From Carya illinoinensis (Eukaryota; Streptophyta; Magnoliopsida; Fagales; Juglandaceae): a stretch of 64,000 nucleotides of DNA. Below, piece after piece: positions 32,640-45,695 of this stretch. Within the stretch, counting starts at the first letter, position 1, and every line of letters starts with the position of its first letter. The notes beneath the pieces were generated by a model, which was not told the origin of the DNA, searched no databases, and worked only from the letters and a program-made list of their open reading frames with translations. Where the stretch lies: the NCBI RefSeq assembly GCF_018687715.1, contig NC_056760.1, forward strand, positions 35,912,001 through 35,976,000. The letters run 5' to 3'. Both the position numbers and the translations under genes were made by a program.

Positions 32640-34170
32640 TTCTTTGTCATAGTGTCGATTCATATAAATGACTTGAAAAGATCAAAGATGAAGTAGAATC
32701 GATAAACAAAAATTATGTTTAGGAGTTAATAGATCTTCCAAAAGATAGAAAAACTATTGGTTGCAAATGGGTTCTCAGAAGAAAATTTAAAGTTGATAGT
32801 AGTTGAGAAAGGTATAAAATAAGATTCGTGGCCAAGTAATATACACAACAACTAGATGTAGACTTTGTGGACACATATTCCTCTGTGGTGAAGTATGTCC
32901 ATAAGGATTATGATGTCTATTGTTGCCGGGATAAATTTGATATTACTTCAATTAGATGTAAAGAAAGCTTTTTTTAAGGGCGAATTAAAAGATGATAGCT
33001 TTATCATTCAGCCAAAATGATTCTAAATTAAAATATATGAAGAAAAAGTCTACAGATTGAAGAAATTACTATATGGACTTAAGCAATCTTCAAGATAGTG
33101 GTACTTGAAGTTTCACCAAACCATTTTAGAAATTGAATATAAAATGAGTTCACTAGATCACTAGTAAAAAATATGAAAAAATGATAATAAAGTAACATTA
33201 TTATCATTATATGTTGATGATATATTATTGATAAATAATTATCCAGATCTAATAAATAAAACAAAAGAACTCTTGAAATCTAAATTTGAAATGAAAGACA
33301 TGGGTGAAGCCGCCTATGTTCTTGGTATAATAATTTTGAGAGATAAAAATTCAAAGATGTTATATTTAGATAAAGAAAAATATATAGAAAAGTACTTAAA
33401 AGATTTGGTATGGAAAACTGTAAATCTTTAAGTATATTTGTTTGCAAATGTCATGCTTTAAATAAAAATATGTGTCCAAAAGATGAGGAGGAAATAAGCG
33501 AAATGCTTAAAGTTCCATATGCTCAAGTTGTGGGAAGCCTATGTATGAAATAACAAGTATAAGACCAGACATTAGTCAGTAGGATTGGTAAGCAAATATC
33601 AATCCAATCCAGGTAAGGAACATTGAAAAGTAGTGAAACGTATATTAATGTGTTTACAAGGTACCAAAAATATGAAATTGTGTTTTGGGATCAGTGATAT
33701 AGAATTAATTGGCTATAGTGATGCTGATTTTGGAAGTGATGTAGATGATAGAAAATCAACAAGTGGATATATATTTCTATTTGGTGGAATAATAGTTTCT
33801 TGGTTGAGTAAGAAACAAGACTGTGTTGCTAAGTCTAATATGGAAGTAAAATATATTGCTTGTCGTACTACAGTGAGTAATGCAGTGTGGATGAAACGCT
33901 TTTTTGAAAACTTAAATTTGGGTACATCCAAAGAACCAATCAATCATGTGTCTTTTGATAATTAGTCTGCTGACTCATTAATAAAAAGTCAAACACAAGT
34001 TCTAAGGGAAAACACATTTATATGCATTGTCACTATATTTTAGATATAGATGCGAAGTCAATGTTAATTTTATTTCCTCAACCAAGATGGTAGTAGAACT
34101 GATGACCAAGGGATTTTCTTTGGAGAAATTGTGAGAACATGTGGCTCGAATGGGGTTGAGAGATACCTAG
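32640..34170 (+). pseudogene. Decayed Ty1/copia RT and RNase H fragment
   Basis: The plus strand shows, with many stops, copia blocks in order: the ERYK/RFVAK region (about 32800), VYRLKKLLYGLKQ (about 33050), the RT box LYVDD (about 33210-33225), FEMKDMGEAAYVLGI (33289-33333), and RNase H with GYSDADFGSDVDDRKSTSGY (33711-33770), SWLSKKQ and a degenerate EVKYIA. The gag, protease and integrase parts are missing. The RT box is intact, but the frame is broken throughout. Confidence 0.85.
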
Positions 34171-35200
34171 GTAAAATAACCTCATGGTTGACATGCATAA
34201 CTCAAGAAATTCTAGGGACAACTAGAAAAATAGAGTTATGGTGATTTACCCGAATAAAAATTTTGGCCATTTGTAAAGTCACTAATAAAGTGATTAAAAA
34301 AAATATCATAAATGACCTTAGGGTGAGTACTTGATAAAATTTGAGCGCAAGTTAGTTAACCAAAAAATTGGTTGATTATTTGTAAAGTCACTAATAAAGT
34401 GATTAGGAAATTTAGCCTTTAAAGGAAGTACTTAATGAAAATTTAGTGCAGGTCGATACATGTGTTATGTATTCAGTTGAAGTCATCAATTGTGACAGGG
34501 ATATTGATTATTGATCCAATCACAGAAAAATTGATGCCGTTCACTAAGATTTCTTTTAGTGAAATGAAGTCACCTTTTATATGTGGTGATCAGTGAGAGC
34601 ACCAATGGTGGAGGGTGCAGTCAAATGAGGTAATGATAAAAGCGTGTGCACGTACAGGCTTGTCATACTCTGATGCCGATTTGCAGGGGTATGTAGATGA
34701 GAGTTGAGTAGTGGAAAGCTTATATTGATATCAAGGTAAAATATTCTATTGTATCATCATCGTTATATGTGATCAAGTGAGAGATGTAATTCTAAGGGGT
34801 GTGATCACTAAACCGTGTACCCCTTAAAATGACACACTCTCCATGGTGATGGTTCCTGTGAGAGTGATGGTTGAGGAAATGTGAAGAGACAACCTTTTGA
34901 TTTAGTCAAAATGTTGTGTCACTAACTAATGATTGTGTTCCTTACCAACCAGTACCTCGTGGTCTATAAACAGGGATCATTTGTGCACAATGAACACACT
35001 TAAATTCCCATTTGTCCATTACTAACTTGTGGGACAAATACCTTCACGGGATTATCACTATATTGTCAAAACTCTGCCCAATTTTCTTTCATATTTATTC
35101 TATAAAATTCTACATAGACAGCTTGTGAAAGACTTGAAACAAGGCATCATGAAGCAATATCCAAAGTGGTTATTCAGTTTCACTCCTAGGAAAGGGAATA
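34171..35200. other. Region after copia fragment, possible LTR remnant
   Basis: Non-coding sequence with no second copy in the window. A 28-base direct repeat, ATTTGTAAAGTCACTAATAA plus GTGATTA context, occurs at 34269-34296 and 34378-34405. It might be what is left of the 3' untranslated region and LTR of the copia fragment, but I cannot define LTR ends. Confidence 0.35.
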
Positions 35201-35281
35201 ATATATATATAGAGTAGATCTTAAAACCGATTGAGCTATTCCACTCCAAACAGCAGCCCTTCAACGGGCGACCTCCATGTA
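35201..35281 (+). repeat. Left terminal inverted repeat of MULE-like element
   Basis: Its sequence pairs, with mismatches and small gaps, with the reverse complement of 42134-42220, most clearly over CAGCCCTTCA and the ATATATATAGAG end. Confidence 0.55.
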
Positions 35282-37382
35282 GGCCTAACACTATCTATCA
35301 GGACAAATGAAAAACTTGAAATAGAGATCTGAGAAATTGTCTATGAAATTAAAACTGGGATAATCCATCAATCAATTAAAATAGAGAACCTGAAAAACGA
35401 GACTGGCGAGAAGGTATTTCTAGTTCTCTAAAAGAAGGTTGATCTCTGTCGGCGTCTCTTCGCAAACTCTTTTCCATAGCTTCGCATCCCCGAGCAGTAA
35501 GGAATCAAATCGATAAAAAAAATTCAAAAAATTGCATAATTTCACAAAAACACTACCAAGCAAATGGAGGGTAAGTGGGTAACCATTAACCAACCTTGCA
35601 AGCCTCACAACCAATGTAAAGCGTCAACGTGAGTTTTCTTTGAAGGGATGGTGCTTTCCTTTGAAAGGATGGATCTCGTGAGTTTTTTATTAAGCCTTGG
35701 GTTGGATTCTATTTTCGTTGCATTGTAGGGTTTGGTTAGTTCTCTAGCAAGAACAGGGGAAAATGGGAAAATGGATGAAACAATCTAGGAAGTGGTTCCT
35801 AAAGATTACCAGACAGGGAGGTAACAACTATTTTATTTGTTGGGCTAATTATTATGGGCATTACGAGAGTTAACAAAAAAAAAATAGTGATATTCAAAGG
35901 ATCAAACAACGATATGGAGATTGCAATCCGATTAGGAAAAATAAAATGATGAAGTAAAAAAAAGGGCTTTGAGACTTCAAATTGGTGGCTTTACACCCAG
36001 CATTATTCGATTGAATACAAAATCGAAGAAAGATAAAAGAAAAAGGGACCCTCTCTGATTCTCTCTCTGGCTGACTACTCGGGCTTAGAGGTGATGCAGA
36101 TAATAATCCAGTGTGATGTAATTTTTTTACTTAATGTGATATAATCCAGGTGTCAAAATATAATTAGTGTCTGCTATTTGCTGAAAAATAGCCCAATATA
36201 TATATATATATATATATCAGAGCCGCTTTGGAGCGGTCCGGCCATTTTTATGAGAAAAACAGCCCTCTTATCATGAGGGGCTACATAAGATATCACACCA
36301 AATAACCATTACATAGACCCATCCACACCGAATCACAAACGTAGGTCACTCAATCCCTCCCTCCCTTTTGTCTCACTTTCTCATTCTTGACACTATCCTC
36401 ACCATCGAAGCATGAGGCAGACCTCACCATCAACAAAATCGAAGCTCATCTCTTCCATCTCTTTGCTTCGCCAGCCAATAGTTATCCTCGTTCCACGGCA
36501 ACCGTCGGGCATCGAAAAATTGTGCGATTCTCTCATGGCAAATCGCGTGGATGGAACTTGGGAAGATGATTATGTAAGTACTTCTTCTCTATTTTTCTCT
36601 AATTTTTTTGGTTTGAATGGATTTTAGAAATTAAGTGGATTGAAATTTATTCCAACTATTTGATAGAATAAGTTGAAATTTCTGAAATTATTTCGATTGG
36701 ATTTTAAAAGAGCTCAAATCCATATTCTCCCCTCTAAGTCTATCTACCCAAACATATCTTGAGATTATTTCGAAATAACCTATAAATCACAAATCTTAGA
36801 TCAAGTAAAAAGATTTTGTGAATCTTGAGCCAATGGTATGTCCATTTCATTCATTCAAAATTGACTATCACACAAGGGATGGTTAATCCAAAACATGGAA
36901 CAAGAAGGTTTGATTTTGGAGAAAAACCATCGACCTAAAAATATTGGAAGTACAAAAAATATTACGAGAACGCATTGAGATAGGTATGCTACAAGTGCTT
37001 ATTTGCTCAGACTGTTCATCACTATTTGCAACAGATCGTGCTCTATAAAGACTGAGTACATAGATCACTGTACTCACCGATATAAAGTAGAAAAAAATAA
37101 GTAGCATACTAAATAAAAGTAGTGAAAAGTATTTAAAAATCTAAAATGGCAATCTAGAGTGGGTAAAAATGAATCAAGATAAAATATGTATGCGGTATGC
37201 CATGATAAGAACGAATTGGCTTTAAATAGAGTGCATTATATTCTTTAGGATAGTGTTTGATGAAAGATGCCCTTTAAACACATTCAATATTTGTTTGAAG
37301 CATCTAGATATTGCATTAACTCGATTGAGATTTTGAATAACTAATGATTTTATAACATTGTGTTGTTGTATGGAAGGAATGA
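35282..37382 (+). other. 5' subterminal region of MULE-like element
   Basis: Mostly non-coding. A TA run lies at about 36199-36218. A short frame from ATG 36535 to a GTAAGTA donor at 36574 (MANRVDGTWEDDY) could be a first exon of the transposase gene, but the phase with the next part is not clean, so this is tentative. Confidence 0.35.
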
Positions 37383-39668
37383 ATTTCTTGTTATGATAGT
37401 GAAGAACTTGAAGTTGAAAGTGTAGACATTCAATGTGATGTGAATGTGGAAGACAGAGTGGATGTTGAGGATGAGGTGAATGTTAAAGATGGATTGAATG
37501 TGGACGGAGGAGTCAATTCGAGTAGTCATCCTTCGGAGCCATACATTGATATATTATTTGACGATGTGGAAGGCGCCCAAGCATTTTACAAGGCATATGC
37601 AAGACGAGTAGGTTTTGTAATTCGGACAAATCATACTCGGTTGTTGAAAGGTGATAAAAGACTATGTGCAGTAGACTATGTTTGCACAAGGGAAGAATTT
37701 TGGCAGGTAAGTCGAAAAGAAAAAGAACGAACAATTCCTGAACCTGCTGAGACAAAGATTGGATATAAAGCCTTGATGGGTATAAAAAAATATGGTGAAA
37801 AGTAGATAGTCAACAAGTTTGTGGTTGGGCATAACCATGTTTTACTTACACCAAGAAGTACTAGTTTCTTATGTGGAAGGGAGTCACTAAAGTCCAAAAA
37901 AAAACTTATAATGACTTTGAATAAGTCTGGGGTACCGACAAGGAAGATTATGTCGGTGTTGAGTAAAGAATTAGGTAGTGACTTCAATGTTGACTGTATT
38001 GGCAAGGATGTAGAAAATTTCTTAGGAACCAAAAGGAGAAAAGTATTTGAAGAGGGTGATGCATAACGACTATATTCCTACTTTTGTAATCGCCAATTTA
38101 AAGAACCTGGGTTTGTGTATTCCATGCAAGTTGATAAGGATATGTGTATGGGAAGTTGCTTTTGGGCTGATGCTTGATTAAGATCGGCATACCAATATTT
38201 TGGGGATGTTGTCACATTTGAAGCCATGTACCTGACCAACATTTATAAGATTCCATTTGTGCCGTTTTCAGGAATTAACCATCATCATCAGACCATCATG
38301 TTTGGTTGTGTTTTGTTAGTTAATGAGACGGCCGAATCATATACATGGTTATTAAGAACATGGCAAGAGGCAATGCTCGGGTGTGCCCTTTCAACTATAA
38401 TTACCGATGATGATAAGGCAATGGTGAAGGCCATTGTAGAGGTACTATTGAATATAACTCATATGTTGTGCTTGTGGCACATTTTCCAAAAGTTTCTTGA
38501 ACACTTGGCCCATGTATATAACAAGTTTCCGGACTTTCAAAGCGATTTTTATCATTGCATCTATGAGACAATTACAACTGATGAGTTCGAAGAAGAATGG
38601 GTTTCGATATTGGTGAAGTATGATCTAGGAGAAAATACTTGGCTGCAAAATCTTTACATTCGACGAGAAAAGTGGGTTCCAGCTTACTTGCGTTCAACAT
38701 TCTGTGCTGGGATATCAACAACTCAACGGAGTGAAAGTATGAACAAATTTTTTAAAGACTATGTTCGTTCAAGTACTATGGTTAGTGACTTTGTTCATTA
38801 GTATGAGGTGGCTATAGATGCACGTTACTTTAAAGAGAAAGAGAAGGATGTGCGGACGAAATTTACTCGTGCAATATTGAAGACACCTTTTAAAATTGAA
38901 GAGGAGGCGACACTGATTTATATAAGAAAGATTTTTATGATCTTCCATGATGAGCTGTTTGATAGTCTGATAGTCTACGGTACATATCAAGAAAATTGTC
39001 CAAAGAAGGTGAAAGCAAGACATATGGAGTGACACCCTATGGTAAAGAAACACCTGTTACCATATCACATTGGAGAGTGGTGAAGGTGTTGCGACATGTA
39101 CATGCCATATGTGGGAGTTTATGGGGATTTTTTGTAAACATATCTGGTGTGTTTTTTGCAAGAAAGCTAAGTTAGATAATTATGTTCTAGAAAGATGAAC
39201 TATTAATGCTAAGAGTTGACCAATTCCTGACATACCAAGTCCTGAAGGGCAAGTTCGACTAGGATTAGATGATCCTACGATGAGAAAAAGTAAGTCCATG
39301 ATACAACTTTATGACATTGTTGAACTTGGGTTGCAGTCACAAGAAAAACACAATCACCTCACCCGTGCATTAGAGAAGGTTCACGAAGAATTACTTGCAA
39401 TGTAAGATCATGTAGATACTCAGGAAACACATTATTCAGATAAAGGAGAGACTTGCAATGATGATCAAATATTAAGAAGTCAAGTTGTTTCGAACTTTTA
39501 CAAACGGTCCAAGACCCTCCACGGGTGCCAACAAAAGGCCAACCAAAATCTTTGAGATCGAAAAATCCAAAAGAAACGCAAACAACAAAGAAAAGACGTT
39601 GTATCATTTTCAAAAATGAGGGACATGCTAAAAAAAATTGTCCTTTAGTAAGGTATAGTAGCTTTTGA
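37383..39668 (+). pseudogene. FAR1/FRS-type MULE transposase, broken
   Basis: One reading frame runs from 37383 to about 39031. It contains a FAR1 DNA-binding region (FDDVEGAQAFYKAYARRVGF and following, about 37555-37800), then VVGHNHVLL, then the MULE transposase core (YLTNIYKIPFVPFSGINHHH, ITDDDKAM, LWHIFQKF). The frame is broken by TAG at 37803, TAA at 38064, TGA at 38175 and TAG at 38799. Past 39030 a SWIM-type CTCHMWEFMGIFCKH region (about 39095-39145) and a knuckle-like GHAKKNC (about 39620) are found in shifted frames. The first catalytic aspartate position reads glutamate (TFEAMYLTN). It would have cut and moved MULE ends in the nucleus; this copy cannot. Confidence 0.85.
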
Positions 39669-41796
39669 ATTATTTGTGGTTCATTGGTTTTTAATTGAAG
39701 AAGTTAGTAAAATTTGTGTTTTGTTGTTTTTTATGTAGGGATTTTGGGCCAACAACTGACAACATATCACAACCATTGGATTCATAGTGCAAATTATCTT
39801 ATATTATGCATGTGATTTATTTTTCTTCTGTTACGTTTAATTTAGCTTATATTTATCTGAACGTTAATTTAATGTCTTTTATTTTGATGTGATAGGGAGT
39901 AATGTGGAAGTCTATGAGTTTTATTGCGAGTTTTGAAGAGCGGAATCTAATTTGTATTACCAATGGTGTTGTAGTATTTCGTGTGTTCTAGAATGGATCA
40001 GACTAGACTATGAAGATGGATGTTATGTCCTAAACTGTCATAACTAGTTTTTTTCGTCTATTAATTTTAATGTAGTTACTTGATTGTTAAATGTTATTGA
40101 CTTTGGAACTTTACATCAGTTTAATGTATTGATTGTTAAATGTATCTGTACCATATAAATGCTGAGATTACAATTTCCCTGATTCCCATATTGATCGGTT
40201 TATATTTTCTAGCATGCCATGGGAATGAATGTTTTACTCCCATTATAGTGGATCGAAACAGATAGCAAAACAAAGTTTGATTTCGAAAGTATTAAGTAGC
40301 CACACATCCCTGAAACTCTTCAAGAGGCTCCTGTGGTTAGAAAGTCCTAAAACTATTACTAGAGATATAGTTCGAAAATCACACATCATGGATCAAGTCT
40401 TCACACTGAGACTTTTCTTAATTACCAAAAAAGCACATAACCAATCTGGTCAAACACATACAATTTCTCACTACATCACAGGATGCCCATTATAGCTTTC
40501 AAACCCAAAAATGATGGAATGAAATATTCCTAGAAGCTATACAACAAGCTAAAGGCTGAAAGAGAACTTCAGCATAGTTGTAACAACTGGAGGGCTGTAT
40601 AAGCCTTCACATTCAAAACATGTCCAAAAGTTACAATGGGTTACAGTTGGGTAGCATTGGCGGAGACACATTGTAGTTTTTTGGAGACTTTAAAATTACA
40701 ACACAAAATAAGAAAAAAAATGACCATGATAAGATCAATGCTTTTCAATATTCCCTTGTACTTCTTCTCCATTGCTTGGAATTTGGATTATTCGATGCCG
40801 AGACGTTCATGAAGTACCCTCTCATTCCTTCACTCAGTTAACTCCAACATTATCTTACAGCAATTGTTCTGGTAACTTTGAAGATCAATCCATTCAAAAA
40901 ATGAACATTGTGCTTTGTTTTTATAATTTGGATAGTTGTAAAATTTTCTACCAAAACTTTTAGACTTCCCAGAAATCCGTAGTTTCGCTTGAATGCCACA
41001 ATAGCAAGATTATCTCTCTAGTGGAACTATGTCTTCTTCTCATGCAGTCCATGAACTTGAACCGGAATGAGAACCCAAACTTTTCATTCTCTGTCATAAT
41101 ATCAAAGAAAGTAATCACTACTCTAAAAGCATAAACTATCATAACCCATAATTATTGAAAACATTTAAAGTTCAACAAGCTTACATATAAGAACCATGAG
41201 AAATAGCAAAGTAACCATAAGTAGCCCTATAACTTAAAGCATATTGAGTCTTCAAACCGAGTCTTCAAGATACTATACCACCGCAAGAGTATATTCATTT
41301 GGTAAAGGTATATAAATTCATGTTCATGGTCCATGGTTCATATTAAGCAGTCACAAAATTGATGTCAAATTAGAAGCAATTGATAACAACTCAAGTAGTA
41401 CAATATTAATCTACAAAGTGAATCTGTCTAAGATTCTGAATCCACAATATTAATCCACGATATTAATCCACAATATTTTGAAGACAAAGGAACAAAAAAA
41501 TCTAAGATTATGAATCCACAAATCTAACAGAAAATAAAGAACCCACGAAGTGAATCTGTCTACTATCAATGAGTAGTTTATTAATCCACAAAGTAGTAGA
41601 ACCTAGCCAAGATTTTGAAAAGAAATGAATGGAAAATTCTAAGTTTCTGAATCTACAAAGCAAAATCCAAAAATCTAAGAGAAAACAAAGAACCCACAAA
41701 GTGAATACGAGTATAACCTAGCCAAGATTTTGAAGAGAAACGAACTGAAAAAAAAAAAAAAAAATTGAAGAGAAAAGAAAGAACCCAAGTTGTCGC
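39669..41796. other. 3' part of MULE-like element, non-coding
   Basis: AT-rich sequence with short imperfect direct repeats around 41400-41700 built on AAGTGAATCTGTCTA and ATTAATCCACAA. No gene is supported. Confidence 0.45.
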
Positions 41797-41924
41797 TAGG
41801 GTTTCTGAATATGTTGCAATTTTGAATCTGTCCATCTCCTTGCCACGGTCACGGGATGGGTAGGGTTTCTGAATATGTCGCAATTTTGAATCTGTCTGTC
41901 TCCTTGCCACAGTCACGGGATGGG
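41797..41924 (+). repeat. 64-bp tandem duplication
   Basis: Two adjacent 64-base units (41797-41860 and 41861-41924) begin TAGGGTTTCTGAATATG and end CACGGGATGGG, differing at only a few bases. A second, shorter duplication on CGATTCGAACCA follows at about 41934-42005. Such subterminal repeats are common in MULEs. Confidence 0.85.
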
Positions 41925-42133
41925 CTGCCGTCACGATTCGAACCATTGCAGCAAGAAGGGTCTGAAGCCATCTCGATTCGAACCACCATAGTGAGAAGGG
42001 TCCGAGGAGTCGAGGAGGGGATGGGACCTGGAATGGAATACTGGGTTGCGGTTTAGGAGTGAAAGACGATTTTGGGAGTGAAAGACTACGGATTGGGTGA
42101 ATCGTGGTTTAGAAATGGAGACCACGAGACGCA

Positions 42134-42220
42134 TACATGGCGGCCAATTACTGAAGGGCTGTTATTTGAGGGTTAAAAGCCCAACCGGTGCCCAGGTATT
42201 CTCTCTCTCTATATATATAT
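42134..42220 (-). repeat. Right terminal inverted repeat of MULE-like element
   Basis: Reverse complement resembles 35201-35281; see the left repeat. Confidence 0.55.
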
Positions 42221-42431
42221 TACTTGGAGCTCGAGACTTGTTGATGTCGACAAAGACGTACTATGGTGGTGGTAACATTAAGTTATAGACAGATGATATG
42301 CAACTACAACGTTTATATTATAATTGTTTCTTAAATGATTAATTCTGTTATACCCTTAAGCTTGCCCTACACCGATCAACTAATGAGTATGACCTGGCAT
42401 TATTTTTAAAGATTTAAAAATAAAATATAAA

Positions 42432-42660
42432 ATAAGACCTCATTTGAATAGTAAGAGAGATGAGATGATTTGTGAATAATAGTAAAATAGTTTGAATTAA
42501 GATATTTTATGAATTTTTGGAAAATGAGAGAAAAAAGTTGAATAAAATTATTATAAAATTAAAATATTGTTATGATAGAATTTGTTAATAATATTTCTTT
42601 TTTTTTTTTTTTTAGATTTGAAAAAGTTGAATTGTTTTTTTGTATTTAGAAAATGTTAGG
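42432..42660 (+). repeat. Dispersed AT-rich repeat family A, copy 2
   Basis: The best preserved copy in the window: AGAGATGAGATGATTTGTGA, AGTTTGAATTAAGATATTTT, GTTGAATAAAATTATTATAA and TTTAGATTTGAAAAAGTTGA blocks in order, with a poly-T insertion at about 42598-42615. Confidence 0.6.
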
Positions 42661-42839
42661 GTGCACACCAAATATACATACCAGTGCAAATGATTTTTTT
42701 CCTTTTTAAGCATTTTTTAAACATTTGGGGTTTAAAAAAAATGTAAATCAGTTGAATTGGACTAGACTGAACCGAATCGGTGGGTTAGGTTCGATTTGTA
42801 AGCGATCTGATGTGGTACCGGTTCTTAAGAATAAAAACC

Positions 42840-43922
42840 TATAATGCCTAGTGTCCAGATGGGCGAGAGAGTTACACATCCTATCGCCTAAAATCATATT
42901 TCACAATACAATTAGACATTTCAAAAGACTCCATAAACATAACCTCATCCATTCTCCAAGACTTCATAAATATAAGTTCATCTAATTCCACCAAATATAC
43001 ATATGTATCCCTTTACAAGTCATTAAAATAATAATCTAACAAATAAATCGACAACTCCTTAAGACTTAAAAAGTTGTCAACATCCCAATAAACCAAAGCA
43101 TTAGAACAAATCAACCTACTGAATAATAGTCTTCAGTAAATTCAGTATTTATTCCCTATACTCAACAATCTTGTACCCACTTCCTATTATTGATTCTCAG
43201 CTGAATTGTTCACTTCATCTGAAAAATATTGTGGAGATAAGGTGTGAGTTATGAAAAACTCAATAAGCAGATAACATATACTAATATGTAAACATGAGCA
43301 TTTACAGAGTTCATAATGTATAACAAAAACCTTTAGTTTCATAATGTAGAAACAAAACATGTTATAAAAAAATATCCAAACGAACAATTTAAAAACATTC
43401 ATATTCAAAAGTTTCCTTAGGCATAGCATAACTGAGCATCATCATCACGCCATATCATATAAGAGCATCATGTCATATCATATTAGAGCATCATGTCAGG
43501 GTGGCGTGAAGGCCTGGCAGAGGCAGTCTCTATGACATGATGGTGTAGAGAAGCGGATGAGGGTACATGAGAGAGTTTAATTGAGATTTAGAGAGAGAGA
43601 ACGTGAGGAAGAGAGTGGGTGGATCTGAAAAGAAAGCAAAAAAAAAAATAGAGAGAGACTAAGAGGAAGAAACAAAGAAGAGAGAGAGTTGGGCATGGTG
43701 AGATAGAGAGGGAGTTAGGGTGTAGCAGTTACAGAGAGAAAGGGAACGTATAGAGTTGCTTCGTGGGGGAAGAGGTGGCTCTGAGTGGAGGTTGCATGAA
43801 ATAGGGGAACGGAGTTATTGGGGCTAAGGGAAAGATAATAGTGAAGAAAAGAAAGAAGGAAAAAAAAATCCATGGGCCTAGGCCTAGGCTAGGGTTTGGG
43901 TCTAATTGGCTTGAGTATTACA
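42840..43922 (-). repeat. 3' LTR of gypsy-type element (1083 bp, internal deletion)
   Basis: The first 650 bases align with 46319 onward (GTGTC..GATG, CTTTACAAGTCATTAAAATA and AAATATTGT blocks). Beyond about 43495 it jumps to a purine-rich segment absent from the other LTR and ends GAGTATTACA. The tandem array of the other LTR is missing here. Confidence 0.75.
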
Positions 43923-44021
43923 TCCTTCCCCTTTGTAAAGATTTCGTCCTTGAAATTTGGTAAAACCTCAAGCAAAACCTACACACTTATCCATCACATC
44001 CATCCATTCCACACCTATTTT

Positions 44022-44025
<4 letters not shown>

Positions 44026-44076
<51 letters not shown>
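44026..44076. repeat. CT dinucleotide microsatellite, 51 bp
   Basis: An uninterrupted CT run within the interior of the gypsy-type element. Confidence 0.95.
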
Positions 44077-44079
<3 letters not shown>

Positions 44080-44849
44080 TGAACCTAATGTTTCATGTTT
44101 ATAAGCCCCTGATATGTAAGCATGATGCCTCAAATACCTCCTAATCCTCTAGGCCTACAAGTTTGCACACATAGTATCAATCGTGATACACTCCAAGGTC
44201 TAGTTAACATTTAGAAATGTAACCCTCAACAATGGATCGATTAAAAGTCTAATAATAACTTTACCAAGGTCTGAACTTAACTTCATATCAAATAGTAAAC
44301 AAGAGACTTCACATTATATAATCCCTCATATGCAAAGCAAAATCACAAGTCTCCAAAGTCTTGGATATCTAATCTCACACTCGGTTCATGAAGGTGTCCA
44401 AATTGTGGTCCCTAAGAATCCATTATTCCTAATAATCCTAAAAATTTGAAAATCCATAGGCGAGATTTAAGTCCTAAGTGATCTCAAGTCAACTAGTTTT
44501 CAAATCTTTACAAAGTTTACTCCTAAGCTATCATGCCAATCTCCCATTGTGAACTCTAATAATTCTACCCAAATGCATTAGGTTAAAATCTCATAAATAA
44601 ATCACTGTTGTAACTAATCCACTTTCACACCTACCACGACAACTCTTACCAAAACTTTATGGGAACAAAGATCAGATACTCATTCCTAACTATAATGCCC
44701 CAAAGTTAAATAACACTATATAATTTTTTGTTAGAGAAGGATTAGAGTACTTGTACTGTGTTAAACTTAGGCCGACACTTTATTGTGTTGATTCTTGCCT
44801 CGTGCTGCTGAATCAGTCCTTTAAGGCGGGTTAGGGTTCATACCCCCAT

Positions 44850-45695
44850 CTGATTGCCATGGAAAATCTTTGACAAGGTGGCTATGCTTACCACATTGAA
44901 AACAACATCTGCTTTCCCTTCTGCATTCCCCAAAATGTACTACGTTGCATAACTTGCAAGGGTTATTTTGTAGATTGTCTCGCACCTATTTCTGGCTCGA
45001 GTTGCTCACTTCATTCATCCTCTTTCGTAATCCTTGATTCTTGCTTGAGGGAAAACCCAATGGTGTCAACCTCTTCCTTTGCTCTTGAAGTTCAGCACTT
45101 CTCTTGAACTTTGCTCGAGTATTGTGGCCTTATCTACTAACTTTGTGAAATTCTAGACTTGAATGGCCACCAGTCGCTCATATATCCAGTTATTCAGTCC
45201 CTCCTCAAACTTTCAAGTCTTTTTCTCCTCATTGGGTATCAAATAAGAGGCTAAGCGTGACAGTTCAACAAATCTGGCCGTGTACTGGTGCATCATCATA
45301 GTCTAGTCCCCTGCACTAAGTCGACAAACACCTTAGCCCTAGTGTCCCTGATTGTTCTTAGAAAGAAACGGTCAAAGAAAATCTGTTTGAAGTGAGGCCA
45401 GCTAACCATTCCCATCCCTTCAGTTTCCCTAATGGTTCTCTCTGATATCCACCATCTTTTAGCCTCTTTGGTCAACCTGAAGGTGGAGTATAGTACCTTC
45501 TACTTATCAGTGCAATTAAGGACGTGAGGGATTTTTTCAATGTCCTAAATCCAATCCTCTGCTAGGGTCAGGTCACCTCTTCAATCAAAAATGGGTGGGT
45601 GCATCTGATTAAACTGCTCTACAATGCATCTGCCCTCCTCACTAGTTGCGTTCGGGTCTACAAGATTTCGAACACGACGACAAGCTACCATCCTG
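44850..45695 (-). pseudogene. Gypsy gag remnant
   Basis: The minus strand from about 45690 codes an LVDPNATSEEG region, then a retrotransposon gag core (AKRWW, WPHFKQIFFDRFF, YTARFVELSRLASYLIPNEEK) with several stops, and near 44912-44868 a CCHC knuckle CFQC...H in which the last cysteine is phenylalanine. This is the capsid/nucleocapsid part of Ty3/gypsy polyprotein. No protease or RT follows. Confidence 0.8.

Larger units (their letters stand above)
35201..42220 (+). mobile_element. MULE-like DNA transposon with FAR1/FRS-type transposase gene
   Basis: Imperfect terminal inverted repeats of about 80 bases lie at 35201-35281 and 42134-42220; they share an ATATATAGAG end, ACCG.TTG.GCT, and CAGCCCTTCA and CCATGTA blocks. 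Between them lies a FAR1-related transposase frame on the plus strand at about 37383-39668. I did not find a convincing 9-base target duplication, so the exact ends may differ by some bases. FRS genes are domesticated Mutator transposases, but this copy has inverted repeats and a broken frame, so it reads as a transposon remnant and not a working transcription factor. Confidence 0.65.

Noticed and set aside
41856..42056. Open frames over the tandem duplication near the right MULE end
   Set aside because: They follow the repeat period and have no conserved domain; subterminal MULE repeats explain them.
43896..44144. 82-codon frame with a serine-leucine repeat
   Set aside because: The SLSLSL stretch is simply translation of the CT microsatellite at 44026-44076.
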